Under the pieces are notes generated by a model that saw only the letters and a program-made list of their open reading frames with translations, did no database searches and was not told the DNA's origin. Shown piece by piece: positions 26,872-35,430 of a stretch of DNA of 64,000 nt; positions within the stretch are counted from its first letter, which is position 1; each line of letters begins with the position of its first letter. The DNA is taken from positions 186,001-250,000 of the forward strand of contig NZ_LAJB01000002.1 of NCBI RefSeq assembly GCF_000970685.1, read 5' to 3'. The position numbers and the translations under genes were made by a program. This DNA comes from Domibacillus indicus. GTDB taxonomy: Bacteria; Bacillota; Bacilli; Bacillales; Domibacillaceae.

Positions 26872-27460
26872 TAGTATTGGACCCTTTCCACTCCATAAAA
26901 TACCATTGGTTTATTCCATGTAAATGCCTTCCTACTTTACTTGCTCCTTCTTTCTTTATTCGAAATCCAAGTCTTTCATAAAGCTTTCTAGCAGCAGTGT
27001 TAGTTTTAGAAACATACAATGTTATAAACTGACCTTGACCTGCTGAGTTTTTAACTAATTCAATAAGTTTCGTTCCCACTCCTGCCCCTCGACTTGCTTC
27101 AGATACGGTTATAAAGTCTATATGAATTTCATTCTCTTTCTTGTCGTGATGGAGTGCACCGAAAAAGAGTAGTGCTTTGACAAATGATTTAAAACTCAGC
27201 TGTTTTAACAAAAGATTTGAAAATTCTCTGAGATACCATTTCTTTGGTTTTATCAATAAAATGCCTTGGATGCTTTTATCCCTTATTACCAGCAAGTTTT
27301 CTCTATGTTTTTTTAAAATATGTTCTGCGAGACAATGCAATAAATACTCATGTTCTCTTTTTGGTAATTTTAATGTTTGAAATTTGCCCGCGAATCCTTC
27401 CATTAACAGAACCGCTATATCCTGTATATCTTTATTTAGATTTATTATTGTCCTATGCAT
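26855..27460 (-). CDS. GNAT family N-acetyltransferase
   Basis: 201 aa. The acetyl-CoA motif is SEASRGAGVGTKLIELV (~125-141), preceded by IHIDFITV and followed by TLYVSKTNTAARKLYERLGF. A GAGGTAAGG site lies in the end of merR, overlapping the start by 8 nt. Position between a MerR-type regulator and a hydrolase recalls the bltR-bltD arrangement, in which a BmrR-type MerR protein controls an acetyltransferase. A role in modifying an amine or toxic compound is inference only. Confidence 0.85.
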   Translation of the reverse strand: MHRTIINLNKDIQDIAVLLMEGFAGKFQTLKLPKREHEYLLHCLAEHILKKHRENLLVIRDKSIQGILLIKPKKWYLREFSNLLLKQLSFKSFVKALLFFGALHHDKKENEIHIDFITVSEASRGAGVGTKLIELVKNSAGQGQFITLYVSKTNTAARKLYERLGFRIKKEGASKVGRHLHGINQWYFMEWKGSNTNEKER

Positions 27461-28205
27461 TTCGCCTTACCTCTAAGCTATATACCATTTCTTTCATATA
27501 GAAAGCAGATAACTGAGCTTCTTCCGTTATTAACAATGGATCTTCGTATTTAGCATCTATCTGAACAAGTTCTTCATAAAAATGCTCGATTTCTTGAAGC
27601 AACTCCTGCTCATTTTCTATACATATCCTCTTACAGTAATAGGTTCCTGCGGAGAAGAAATAATCCCCTTCTGGCTTGCTTGATCCGTACATTACCTTGA
27701 CCTTGCTCCCATCCGCCAGAATTAAATAAGAGATTTCATCCAAAATATTTATAGCACCCTCTTTCCGGTTTGCTAACTTTTTCAATTTAATATTGTATGA
27801 ATCATCTACAAACGCATCATCTAGAAAGATAAAATACCGTTCTTCTTTTACTTCTATGTTTAACTTATATGTTTCTTTTTGTTTAAGTTTTAAGACTGTT
27901 TGAACATTTTCTCTAAGTTTATTAAGGTGTTTAATGTCATTTTCCACCTTTATAAGAACATCAGATAAAGCTTCCGTATAATTCGTTTCCTTATCCAAAA
28001 TTCTTTTTATTTCTTTTAAAGAAAAACCTAATTCTCTTAGCAACAAAATATGTGACATAGTATATACTTCTGATTCGCCATACATATGATAACCATTTTC
28101 ATCAATAAACGCAGGCTGTATTAATTGTTGTTCTTCATAATGCCGAAGCAAATATTTAGTTATATGAAGTAATTTAGCTAATTCCCCACTTGTTAAATAC
28201 TGCAT
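27453..28205 (-). CDS. MerR family transcriptional regulator with C-terminal ligand-binding region
   Basis: 250 aa from the ATG at 28205 (GGAGGAG ~8 nt upstream). N-terminal MerR HTH: YLTSGELAKLLHITKYLLRHYEEQQLIQP followed by LLLRELGFSLKEIKRIL, then a coiled coil and a ~140-residue C-terminal domain, as in BmrR/BltR-type activators that sense small molecules. There is no Cys pattern of metal sensors. It heads an operon with GNAT and hydrolase genes, from a promoter with a 19-bp spacer and central dyad, the classic MerR activation target. Confidence 0.9.
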   Translation of the reverse strand: MQYLTSGELAKLLHITKYLLRHYEEQQLIQPAFIDENGYHMYGESEVYTMSHILLLRELGFSLKEIKRILDKETNYTEALSDVLIKVENDIKHLNKLRENVQTVLKLKQKETYKLNIEVKEERYFIFLDDAFVDDSYNIKLKKLANRKEGAINILDEISYLILADGSKVKVMYGSSKPEGDYFFSAGTYYCKRICIENEQELLQEIEHFYEELVQIDAKYEDPLLITEEAQLSAFYMKEMVYSLEVRRNA

Positions 28206-28230
28206 CCTTCTCTCCTCCCTTGATATCAAT

Positions 28231-28261
28231 AGCATAAACTATGTGGTTACCACACAGTAAA
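28231..28261 (-). promoter_or_regulatory. MerR-type promoter/operator with 19-bp spacer
   Basis: Minus strand: TTTACT, a 19-nt spacer, TATGCT. The spacer carries the perfect dyad TGTGG-TAA-CCACA. The long spacer with a central dyad is diagnostic of MerR-activated promoters. Confidence 0.8.
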
Positions 28262-28356
28262 TAGACTAATTAAATTTAAAAATTTATAGCAATGAATTTA
28301 TTAATACTCATATCTCGGAGAAATTCATCATCAATTGTACTAACCTAATACAACAC

Positions 28357-28384
28357 AAAAAAAACAGCTGCCTATGGCAACTGT
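28357..28384 (-). terminator. Minus-strand terminator with no evident upstream gene
   Basis: CAGTTGCC/GGCAGCTG stem (one mismatch) followed on the minus strand by eight Ts. Confidence 0.6.
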
Positions 28385-28471
28385 GTTTATTCAAAAAATG
28401 TATCCACTTTTAATGGGATAACAAGTAAGGAATTCTTATTTTTTCTAAAATTTTACTGGAGGGTATTTAGG

Positions 28472-28603
28472 TTGCTCATCTATCTGTTTTTTAGGTTTGT
28501 TAAGGAATGCACGCAGGCTAAGCTGCCCTTTAACGAAACAAAAAAAGCCACTGTGTTTGGCGGTCTGGATTTCCTACAGAATTATGGGTATGCAATTCCC
28601 TAA
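28472..28603 (+). CDS. Possible small protein, TTG start, unrecognised
   Basis: A 43-codon frame begins with TTG, 8 nt after GGAGGG (28458-28463), and would start with a hydrophobic LIYLFF stretch. Length is not above chance and no homologue is recognised. It could be the remnant of a larger gene. Confidence 0.2.
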   Translation: MLIYLFFRFVKECTQAKLPFNETKKATVFGGLDFLQNYGYAIP

Positions 28604-28763
28604 AAAATGTACTATATAAACGAATACAAAAACATCAGGGTAATGCATTATTTGTAAACGGAGTTACAGCACTCAATAAAGTCTTCTTATTAAATAGAAT
28701 AGAGTGTCATTGTTTATTTACGGCCGCTGCTTTTTAAAAGGAATTCTTACCGAACAACCTTTT

Positions 28764-28810
28764 AAAAAAGCAGGACAGGGAACCCCTTCAGAGAAAGTTC
28801 CCCGTCCTGC
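28764..28810 (-). terminator. Rho-independent terminator of the hypothetical gene at 28.8-29.2 kb
   Basis: GCAGGACAGGGAAC (28770-28783) pairs with GTTCCCCGTCCTGC (28797-28810); minus-strand T6 follows. Confidence 0.85.
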
Positions 28811-28825
28811 CCCCCTTCTTCCTGT

Positions 28826-29224
28826 TTACGAAAGAAAGCGCCCAAACGCTGATTTTAAGTAAGAATCAAATGCTTTTTCTTCGCCATCCCGCCAGTAGAG
28901 GCTTTCCGGATAGGAAGACCTGTCCGCGAAAATGTTGTCAATAATATCCGGTTCTTCCTCAATCGTCTTTCCACCCGATACCTGGATAAACGGCTCTGTT
29001 TCGTCAAACACCACATCGAATCGGAGAAACCGGTCTTCAATCCGGAGCGCGGCTGCATTTTCCGCTGCTTCAAACACTGCATCGAGGCCGACGGACGCAT
29101 ACTTTTCCAGCTCGTTGTCAAATGCCTCAAGTTTGCTGTATAAGTTTAAAAATAAATCTGTTAAAAACAATTCATCTTTAAATCGGACATCGAACTGGCT
29201 CACTAATTGCTCTTGAAATGTCAT
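28826..29224 (-). CDS. Hypothetical acidic protein
   Basis: 132 aa, strongly acidic, no signal peptide or membrane helix. The N-terminal half (FLTDLFLNLYSKLEAFDNELEKYA) is helical; the middle (RFLRFDVVFDETEPFIQVSGG) is beta-rich. I recognise no family. AAAGGAG-like sequence lies before the ATG and it has its own strong terminator, so it is a real monocistronic gene. Upstream is the divergent c-di-GMP protein gene. Confidence 0.75.
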   Translation of the reverse strand: MTFQEQLVSQFDVRFKDELFLTDLFLNLYSKLEAFDNELEKYASVGLDAVFEAAENAAALRIEDRFLRFDVVFDETEPFIQVSGGKTIEEEPDIIDNIFADRSSYPESLYWRDGEEKAFDSYLKSAFGRFLS

Positions 29225-29445
29225 TCGATCGGCTCCTTTTATTTTTAGAATATTCTCAATTTATAGTATAGAACACTTTTACTGGGAAGAAAACCATTGT
29301 TTGTAACCGCAAGAATTGCCCTTCTTCGAAACCCCTGCTCTGATATCTCATGCTTAAAGTCCATTTTTTTCGAAGCTTTTAATAGATCATTCGTCTGGTT
29401 TCTAGTAAAATGGTATGAAAGAAGACACTAAGGGGAGTAAGGGGC

Positions 29446-31608
29446 ATGCAAAATATCGTTTGGTCTTCATCACTGCCAGAAGTTTATCAAACGCTCTTTG
29501 AACAGGATGATGAAATTTCATTTGCGATGGATACAAAAGGGAACATTCAGCTTTTAAACAAAGCCGCCGTGCAGATTTTAGGCTATACGCGCGCTGAATT
29601 TTCCCGTGTTGATTACTCAAAAATCATTTCCGGGGACCAGCTCGAAGCGGTAACGGACCGTTTCCATTCGGTTTTACAAGGAAACAAGGCTTCGTTCCGG
29701 ATGACGGTCAAGTCAAAAGAGGGCAAAATTATTCACCTGTCCGTCAACACAGTGCCGATTTTCGAGGAGGGCCACGTAAAGGGAGCCATCGGCATCGGCC
29801 GGGTGCGGACAGAGGAGCAGTACACAAGAGAGCTGTTAAACGGGCAAAATTATATTCTGCAGATGATTGCCAGAGGAGAGCCGTTCGGTGATGTGCTGCA
29901 TCAAATTGCCGTAACGATGGAACGTATTTCTCCCGGCCATCCATGCTCGATTTTGCTGTGTGACGAGGAAAAAAAGCATCTTTCCCACGGAGCGGCACCG
30001 CATCTGCCGGCTGAATACGTTTCAGCCATCAATGGAATTTCCATCGGCCCCGCCCAGGGATCATGCGCAGCAGCCGCTTTTTTGCGAAAGCCCGTTGTGG
30101 CCGCCGATATTCAAAACGACCCTTCCTGGGCCGACCGTAATAAAGAGCTTGCGCTGGCGCACGGACTGAAAGCCTGCTGGTCTACCCCGATTTTTGACGA
30201 TGATGAGCAGGTTATCGGCACATTTGCCATGTACTCCGGTCACGTTGCGGCACCGTCCGAGGCGGACATACGGCTTATTCAAGAAGCAACCGATTTGACG
30301 AGCCTGGCCATTCAGCATTATAAAGCCAAAGAGCAAATTCAAATGCTTGCCTATCATGACCAGCTGACCGGACTGCCGAACCGCCGGCAGTTCCGCCAGA
30401 AGCTCGAGCAAACGATCAAGTACCATCCGGAGCACCCACATACGCTTTTCTTTCTTGATCTGGACCGCTTTAAGTTTATTAATGATTCGTTCGGCCACAA
30501 AACAGGCGATGACCTCCTGACTATGATCGTAGACCGGGTTGGATCATGCCTGGGTGAAAATGCGCTTTTTTCCCGCGAAGGCGGCGATGAATTTACCATC
30601 TGGCTTGAGCACACGAACAGGCAGGAAGCGGCGGATACGGCCGCGGCCATACTTGAGACGTTTCAGGAGCCTTTTCTGTTGAAAGAAACGGAATTATTCA
30701 TGACTGCAAGCCTCGGCATCAGCCTGTACCCTGATGACGGACTTCAGGAGCAGGAGCTGCTCCGGAAAGCAGACATTGCGATGTACGAAGCCAAAAAGCA
30801 GGGCCGGAATATGTTTCAATTTTACACAGACATTCTGGATGACCAGTCATTGAAAAAATTAAAAATGGAGAGCGAGCTGCGTTCCGCCCTGTCGCGGAAT
30901 GAATTATCGCTTGTTTATCAGCCCATTCAGCATTTAGAAACGGGGAAGGTGTACGGCGCGGAGGCGCTGATCCGCTGGAACAGCCGCGAATTCGGCTTTG
31001 TCTCCCCTGCTGAATTTATTCCGCTTGCCGAAGAAACCGGGCTGATTATCCCGATCGGCGAATGGGTGCTCCGCACAGCCTGCGGGCAGTTTCAAACATG
31101 GCGGGCACAGAGAATGCCGCTGACCTGCATGTCGGTCAACCTGTCGATTTTTCAGTTTTATCAGCCCGACCTGCCCGGCATGATCCGCTCCATTCTCACG
31201 GAAACCGGCATGGAGCCTTCTCATTTAACGTGTGAAATCACCGAAAGCACCACGATGAACACAGAGACGGCCGCCGCTGTGTTAATGCAGCTGAAGGACC
31301 TTGGCATCGGCCTCTCAGTTGACGACTTTGGGACCGGCTACAGCTCGCTCAGCTATTTGCGAAAGCTGCCGCTTGATACATTAAAAATCGACCAGTCCTT
31401 TGTCCGGGATATCGCAGTCAATGAAAACGCCGAAAAAATCGCCACCACGATTATTTTAATGGCGCACCATCTCGGCCTGCATGTAGTAGCGGAAGGAGTG
31501 GAAACGCCCGACCAGCTTGCGATTTTAAAAGCGTACCGGTGTGACGCGACACAGGGCTACCTGCTCGGCAGGCCCGTGCCGCCGGAGGAATTCTCCGCCG
31601 GAGCATAA
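29446..31608 (+). CDS. PAS-GAF-GGDEF-EAL c-di-GMP turnover protein
   Basis: 720 aa, no membrane helices. PAS ~15-122, GAF ~138-292 (PCSILLCDEEKKHL, ACWSTPIF), GGDEF ~300-460 with intact GGDEF at 379-383, EAL ~475-712 with E506-A-L and [10 protein letters not shown]. Both catalytic domains carry their signatures, so it could make or degrade c-di-GMP, switched by PAS and GAF sensing in the cytoplasm; one domain may still be regulatory. GGGGAGTAAGGGG lies upstream of the ATG. Stand-alone with a terminator. Confidence 0.93.
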   Translation: MQNIVWSSSLPEVYQTLFEQDDEISFAMDTKGNIQLLNKAAVQILGYTRAEFSRVDYSKIISGDQLEAVTDRFHSVLQGNKASFRMTVKSKEGKIIHLSVNTVPIFEEGHVKGAIGIGRVRTEEQYTRELLNGQNYILQMIARGEPFGDVLHQIAVTMERISPGHPCSILLCDEEKKHLSHGAAPHLPAEYVSAINGISIGPAQGSCAAAAFLRKPVVAADIQNDPSWADRNKELALAHGLKACWSTPIFDDDEQVIGTFAMYSGHVAAPSEADIRLIQEATDLTSLAIQHYKAKEQIQMLAYHDQLTGLPNRRQFRQKLEQTIKYHPEHPHTLFFLDLDRFKFINDSFGHKTGDDLLTMIVDRVGSCLGENALFSREGGDEFTIWLEHTNRQEAADTAAAILETFQEPFLLKETELFMTASLGISLYPDDGLQEQELLRKADIAMYEAKKQGRNMFQFYTDILDDQSLKKLKMESELRSALSRNELSLVYQPIQHLETGKVYGAEALIRWNSREFGFVSPAEFIPLAEETGLIIPIGEWVLRTACGQFQTWRAQRMPLTCMSVNLSIFQFYQPDLPGMIRSILTETGMEPSHLTCEITESTTMNTETAAAVLMQLKDLGIGLSVDDFGTGYSSLSYLRKLPLDTLKIDQSFVRDIAVNENAEKIATTIILMAHHLGLHVVAEGVETPDQLAILKAYRCDATQGYLLGRPVPPEEFSAGA

Positions 31609-31667
31609 AAAGCAGCCCTGCTTACACGCCAGCAGTTCCGTTTTGATAGAAAAGCATATGAAAAAGC

Positions 31668-31698
31668 AGACCAAATCCGATGCGATTTGGTCTTTTTG
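31668..31698 (+). terminator. Rho-independent terminator of the GGDEF-EAL gene
   Basis: AGACCAAATC (31668-31677) pairs with GATTTGGTCT (31684-31693), then TTTTG. Same stem as at 6608-6633. Confidence 0.85.
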
Positions 31699-31811
31699 AA
31701 TTCATGTCCTGTCCATAGTGGGAGCTTTAAGAAGGTAATTTCTCCTTTGCATGGAACTAAACTAATAGAATAGTTTAGTCAGGAAATCATGAACAAAGGG
31801 AGGAAATGAAG

Positions 31812-32378
31812 ATGACAAAGCAAAATAAGGAGCTGGCAGCTGAACGGCGTGAGGAATTACTAGGAGCCTTGAAAGTCCGTTTCGAGAAAAACATGCACCG
31901 CCATAAAAGTCTGGAATGGGCTGACGTTCAGGCGAAGCTGGAAGCAAATCCGGAAAAGCTCTGGCCGCTCAACGAGATGGAAATCACCGGCGGTGAACCG
32001 GATGTTGCTGGTTATGATGAGACGAAGAACGAATATATTTTTTATGACTGTTCAGCGGAAAGTCCCAAAGGCCGCAGAAGTGTTTGTTACGACCGTGAAG
32101 GGCTGGAGTCAAGGAAAAACCATAAACCGGAAAACAACGCTATTGATATGGCAGCTGCGATGGGCATTGAGCTGTTAACGGAAGGCCAGTACCGGGCGCT
32201 GCAGCAGCTTGAACATTTCGACAGGAAAACGTCGAGCTGGGTGCAGACACCTGCTGATATAAGAGAACTCGGCGGCGCTCTTTTTGGCGATTTTCGCTTC
32301 GGCCGCGTCTTTGTGTATCACAATGGTGCCTCCTCTTATTATGCTGCCAGAGGGTTTCGCGGCTTGCTGCGGGTTTAA
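31812..32378 (+). CDS. DUF4256 family protein
   Basis: 188 aa from the ATG at 31812, which fits GGGAGG at ~8 nt; the ATG at 31806 is too close. ELLGALKVRFEKNMHRHK, WPLNEMEITGGEPDVAGYD and SPKGRRSVCYDREGLESR match DUF4256 as I know it. The conserved IELLTEGQYRALQQLEHFD and the SSYYAARGFRGLLRV end are also typical. No function is known. Stand-alone gene with its own terminator. Confidence 0.82.
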   Translation: MTKQNKELAAERREELLGALKVRFEKNMHRHKSLEWADVQAKLEANPEKLWPLNEMEITGGEPDVAGYDETKNEYIFYDCSAESPKGRRSVCYDREGLESRKNHKPENNAIDMAAAMGIELLTEGQYRALQQLEHFDRKTSSWVQTPADIRELGGALFGDFRFGRVFVYHNGASSYYAARGFRGLLRV

Positions 32379-32443
32379 TTCGCACCCGGAGAAAAGGCTT
32401 TTCCTTTCTTCTTCAACGAGTGAGGCTTTCGTCTAACAGGGAA

Positions 32444-32477
32444 AAAACGCCTGAAATTAAATTCGAGGCGTTTTTTT
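32444..32477 (+). terminator. Rho-independent terminator of the DUF4256 gene
   Basis: AAAACGCCT (32444-32452) pairs with AGGCGTTTT (32466-32474), followed by TTT. Confidence 0.85.
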
Positions 32478-32593
32478 CTATTTGTACTGTTTATTTTCGT
32501 GCGAATCATCCTGCTTTTCTACTATTATTCCGACTGTTTTTTTCGAACTTTCTCTTCGTTAACGGAACGGACTGGCTTACCTGAAGACTGCCG

Positions 32594-32743
32594 CTATTTC
32601 TCTTTCCGAAACCCCCGGCGCTCCGCATATTCCGAGCAGGCCGGGCACAGCCTTGCTTTTTTTCCATCCCGGTCCTTATACTGGCGGAGCGGCTTAATTT
32701 TCCGCCTGCACATTGAGCATTTCCCTCCAAACAGACCGAGCAT
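32594..32743 (-). CDS. Small zinc-ribbon protein
   Basis: 49 aa. GGGAGG lies 7 nt before the ATG. Two CxxC knuckles (C9-S-M-C12 and C33-P-A-C36), separated by 20 residues rich in K and R, form a compact zinc ribbon; the end YAERRGFRKEK is basic. Such microproteins may bind nucleic acid or act in protein interactions. I recognise no named family. The residue pattern strongly supports a real gene despite its size. Confidence 0.75.
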   Translation of the reverse strand: MLGLFGGKCSMCRRKIKPLRQYKDRDGKKARLCPACSEYAERRGFRKEK

Positions 32744-32982
32744 GGCTTTTCCTCCCTTCTGCTCCGTTACCTAAATAATCGCGCTTTTTCCCGGACCCTT
32801 TGCGGTTTTCGGCACATTCGAGTTCGTTCACATGTTTAGCCCCCTGTTTCTTACGGATAAATAGATAAAGAGGTTTTGAGTGCATATCCTGTTTTTTCGT
32901 TTTATTGTTTTGCGCATAAGTACATACCGGTATGTGGATGTCCTTGACAATCGGAAAGCAGGTAAAGGAAAGGAGATCGACT

Positions 32983-33462
32983 ATGCCCACTGGAAAAAGA
33001 CCAGGTTATATTGAACGGAAGGTGATCGCCGGCGCCCTGGCCGGCACGCTGTTTTTTGTGGCAGCCGCTTTTTTGCAGCAGCTTCCGCTTAGTGCTCCGG
33101 CGGATGCATGGCCGGCGTTTCTTCAGCGGGTCGCCAATGCGCTGCCGGTTTATATGATGTATATTATGCCGGTGATGCTCGCTTATTTTGTACTCGCATC
33201 CATGATCAGCGATTCCATCGCGCGCTTTCTGGCGCGAAAGCAAAACGGGCAGTTTGAAGGCATTTACGCACTCGTCTTCCACTTGCTTTTCGGCATGATT
33301 CTGCTCTGGCTGACGGTTCTGGCGATGCTGCTGTTTTTCGTGATTGACCGTATCCTGCAAAAATGGCGGGAGCGCTATACGTATAAGCATGCGCTCACCA
33401 GCCTGCTGCTGCCGCTTACGGTCTGGTTCGCTTTAATGATCATCGCCTTTATGAAAGGATAA
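32983..33462 (+). CDS. Membrane protein of unknown function
   Basis: 159 aa from the ATG at 32983 (AAAGGAGATCG upstream). Four hydrophobic segments: ~12-32, 52-72, 95-120 and 138-156, with a basic loop KWRERYTYKHA before the last. No motif or family is recognised. Convergent with trpB across a shared terminator. Confidence 0.75.
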   Translation: MPTGKRPGYIERKVIAGALAGTLFFVAAAFLQQLPLSAPADAWPAFLQRVANALPVYMMYIMPVMLAYFVLASMISDSIARFLARKQNGQFEGIYALVFHLLFGMILLWLTVLAMLLFFVIDRILQKWRERYTYKHALTSLLLPLTVWFALMIIAFMKG

Positions 33463-33503
33463 AAAAAGCAGTCCGCGGCCGATTGGCCGGGACTGCTTTT
33501 TTG
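33463..33503. terminator. Bidirectional Rho-independent terminator
   Basis: AAAAAAGCAGTC pairs with GACTGCTTTTTT, with an inner GGCC/GGCC pairing, between convergent genes. Confidence 0.85.
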
Positions 33504-33524
33504 TACAACGGAATCTGGCCCGGA

Positions 33525-34691
33525 TCAGCCCTGCTCCATTTCAAACACCTGCTGCACGTCCTTATCGCCGCGCCCCGACAAATTCACAATGATAATCTGC
33601 TCCCTGGCCATTTCAGGCGCCATTTTCATTGCAAGCGCAACCGCGTGGGCACTTTCAAGCGCCGGAATGATTCCTTCAATCCGCGACAGCTCTTTGAATG
33701 CCTGAAGCACTTCTTCATTCGTCACTGTGTAATACTCGGCCCGGCCGCTTTCTTTCAGGTAGCTGTGCTCCGGCCCGATGCCCGGGTAGTCAAGTCCGGC
33801 CGCAATGGAGTAAGTCGGCTGCGGATTGCCTTCTTCATCCAGGAGAACATAGCATTTAAAGCCGTGAAGCACAGCGGGCACGCCTTTTGTAAGCGAGGCC
33901 GCTTCCGCCGGCTCGGCGCCGATCAGCCGTACGGACGGCTCGTCGATATAATGGGCAAACGCCCCGATCGCATTGCTCCCGCCGCCCACACACGCCATGA
34001 CCGCATCCGGCAGCCGGCCTTCTTTTTCAACAATCTGCCGCTTTGATTCTTCACTGATAATCGAATGAAAATGCTTGACCATCGTTGGATAAGGATGCGG
34101 GCCCACCGCTGAGCCAAGCAGGTAAAAGGTTTCTTTGTAATTCGCTACGTAATCATTCAGCGCCGCATCAACCGCATCCTTCAGGCGCCCTTGGCCGTCC
34201 TCCACGCCGATGACCTTCGCTCCCAAAAGCTCCATCCGGAACACATTCAGTGACTGGCGCCGCATGTCTTCGGCGCCCATGTAAATAATGCATTCCATGC
34301 CAAACATCGCACAGGCTGTTGCAGTCGCGACGCCGTGCTGCCCCGCTCCGGTTTCCGCGATCACCCGGTGCGCGTTCATACGCTTGGCAAGCAAAATCTG
34401 CCCGAGCACGTTGTTGATTTTATGAGAGCCGGTGTGATTTAAATCCTCCCGTTTTAAATAAATTTTCGCGCCGCCGAGCTTTTCCGTCAGGCGCTCTGCA
34501 TAAGTAAGAGGATTTTCACGCCCGATGTATTCTTTTAAGTAATACCGGTATTCCTCATTAAATGCTTTGTCATCTTTAAATTGTTCAAACTGGCTGCCCA
34601 AATAATCCAGCGCTTCTTTTAATTCAGGTGGAACAAAACTTCCGCCAAACTGGCCGAAAAAACCCGCTTCTGCCATTTCCCACACATCCAT
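33525..34691 (-). CDS. trpB: Tryptophan synthase beta chain (orphan trpB)
   Basis: 388 aa from the ATG at 34691; ATG 34676 and TTG 34742 are alternatives and no start has a good RBS. The PLP enzyme signatures are complete: [15 protein letters not shown] with the PLP lysine, [13 protein letters not shown], the phosphate-binding [10 protein letters not shown] and the C-terminal LSGRGDKD. It joins indole and serine to tryptophan, normally with TrpA. No trpA or other trp gene is adjacent and no T-box or TRAP-type leader is visible. It may be a second copy used with free indole, or the only trpB displaced from the operon. Confidence 0.92.
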   Translation of the reverse strand: MDVWEMAEAGFFGQFGGSFVPPELKEALDYLGSQFEQFKDDKAFNEEYRYYLKEYIGRENPLTYAERLTEKLGGAKIYLKREDLNHTGSHKINNVLGQILLAKRMNAHRVIAETGAGQHGVATATACAMFGMECIIYMGAEDMRRQSLNVFRMELLGAKVIGVEDGQGRLKDAVDAALNDYVANYKETFYLLGSAVGPHPYPTMVKHFHSIISEESKRQIVEKEGRLPDAVMACVGGGSNAIGAFAHYIDEPSVRLIGAEPAEAASLTKGVPAVLHGFKCYVLLDEEGNPQPTYSIAAGLDYPGIGPEHSYLKESGRAEYYTVTNEEVLQAFKELSRIEGIIPALESAHAVALAMKMAPEMAREQIIIVNLSGRGDKDVQQVFEMEQG

Positions 34692-34798
34692 TCTTTGATT
34701 TTTCTGATAAAATAAGTGTACTATATTCCTTTGCTTTTTCAACCAGAAAAACAGCCTGACTAAAGACAGCCGTTTGCTTTAAAAGATGATGAAATAAA

Positions 34799-35305
34799 AT
34801 GAATACCAGGGAGCGGATTACATTCTTGAATAAGAGAAAAGCAGCATTAGTTGTCATGATCATCCTGGTGGCTGCTGGTTTTTCAATGTATCTTGGAAGC
34901 CACACTTTATACGGAAATGATCAAGAGTCCATTGTCAGAGTCATTCAATCCATTGAAGGCTACGAAGATAAGCCAATTGAAATTTTAAGGATTACTGATT
35001 TTAAGGATGTAAGAATTGTGGGGTTTCTATATAATGACTGGCCCGCTCAAATTACATTTTATAAAAACAGTACAGGCAATTATAAGTGGCAAAGCATCGA
35101 AGTCAGGCAGGGTGAAACAGTAAGTACTTTCTTTCCTATTCTGCCGGACAGCATACGGCCCAAACTGATGTATGTTTCCAGCGGTGAAAATAAAACCACG
35201 GTGACACAGGTGGATGTAAACGGCCAGATGATAGAACAAGAAGTTCCTCCAAATAAAGCTTCCGTTATCTGGGTGGACCTTCCGCAAACAGGCGGCAATT
35301 ATTAA
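34799..35305 (+). CDS. Hypothetical membrane-anchored extracellular protein
   Basis: 168 aa. One N-terminal membrane anchor (AALVVMIILVAAGFSMYLG, ~15-33), then a ~130-residue soluble part outside the cell (ILRITDFKDVRIVGFLYN, ITFYKNSTGNYKW). No lipobox and no family recognised. The RBS is weak (AAAGATGATG). It starts divergently from trpB with little promoter space. Confidence 0.65.
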   Translation: MNTRERITFLNKRKAALVVMIILVAAGFSMYLGSHTLYGNDQESIVRVIQSIEGYEDKPIEILRITDFKDVRIVGFLYNDWPAQITFYKNSTGNYKWQSIEVRQGETVSTFFPILPDSIRPKLMYVSSGENKTTVTQVDVNGQMIEQEVPPNKASVIWVDLPQTGGNY

Positions 35306-35340
35306 ATGCGATCTGCCCAACGCGGCAATAAAGGTTTTCA

Positions 35341-35373
35341 AAAAAAAAGAGGCTGGCGACTCTGTCGCCAGCC
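35341..35373 (-). terminator. Rho-independent terminator of the PAS-GGDEF-EAL gene
   Basis: GGCTGGCGA (35351-35359) pairs with TCGCCAGCC (35365-35373); the minus-strand T-run follows. Confidence 0.85.
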
Positions 35374-35430
35374 CTGGTCAGACTGCTTGCTCCCAAATAA
35401 ACTGGTATGCGGCGCTTTCCAGCCTGTCAG

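Larger units (their letters stand above)
28262..28825. other. A+T-rich intergenic region between merR operon and next gene
   Basis: Holds two minus-strand terminators (28357-28384 and 28764-28810), a long A/T-rich inverted repeat (TGCTTTTTAAAAGG with CCTTTTAAAAAAGCA, ~28728-28771) and one possible small reading frame (28472-28603). Confidence 0.5.

Noticed and set aside
34692-34798. T-box or tryptophan-responsive leader before trpB
   Set aside because: The divergent gene starts about 60-110 bp away, and no T-box TGGNACCGCG-type motif or triplet repeats of TRAP sites are present.
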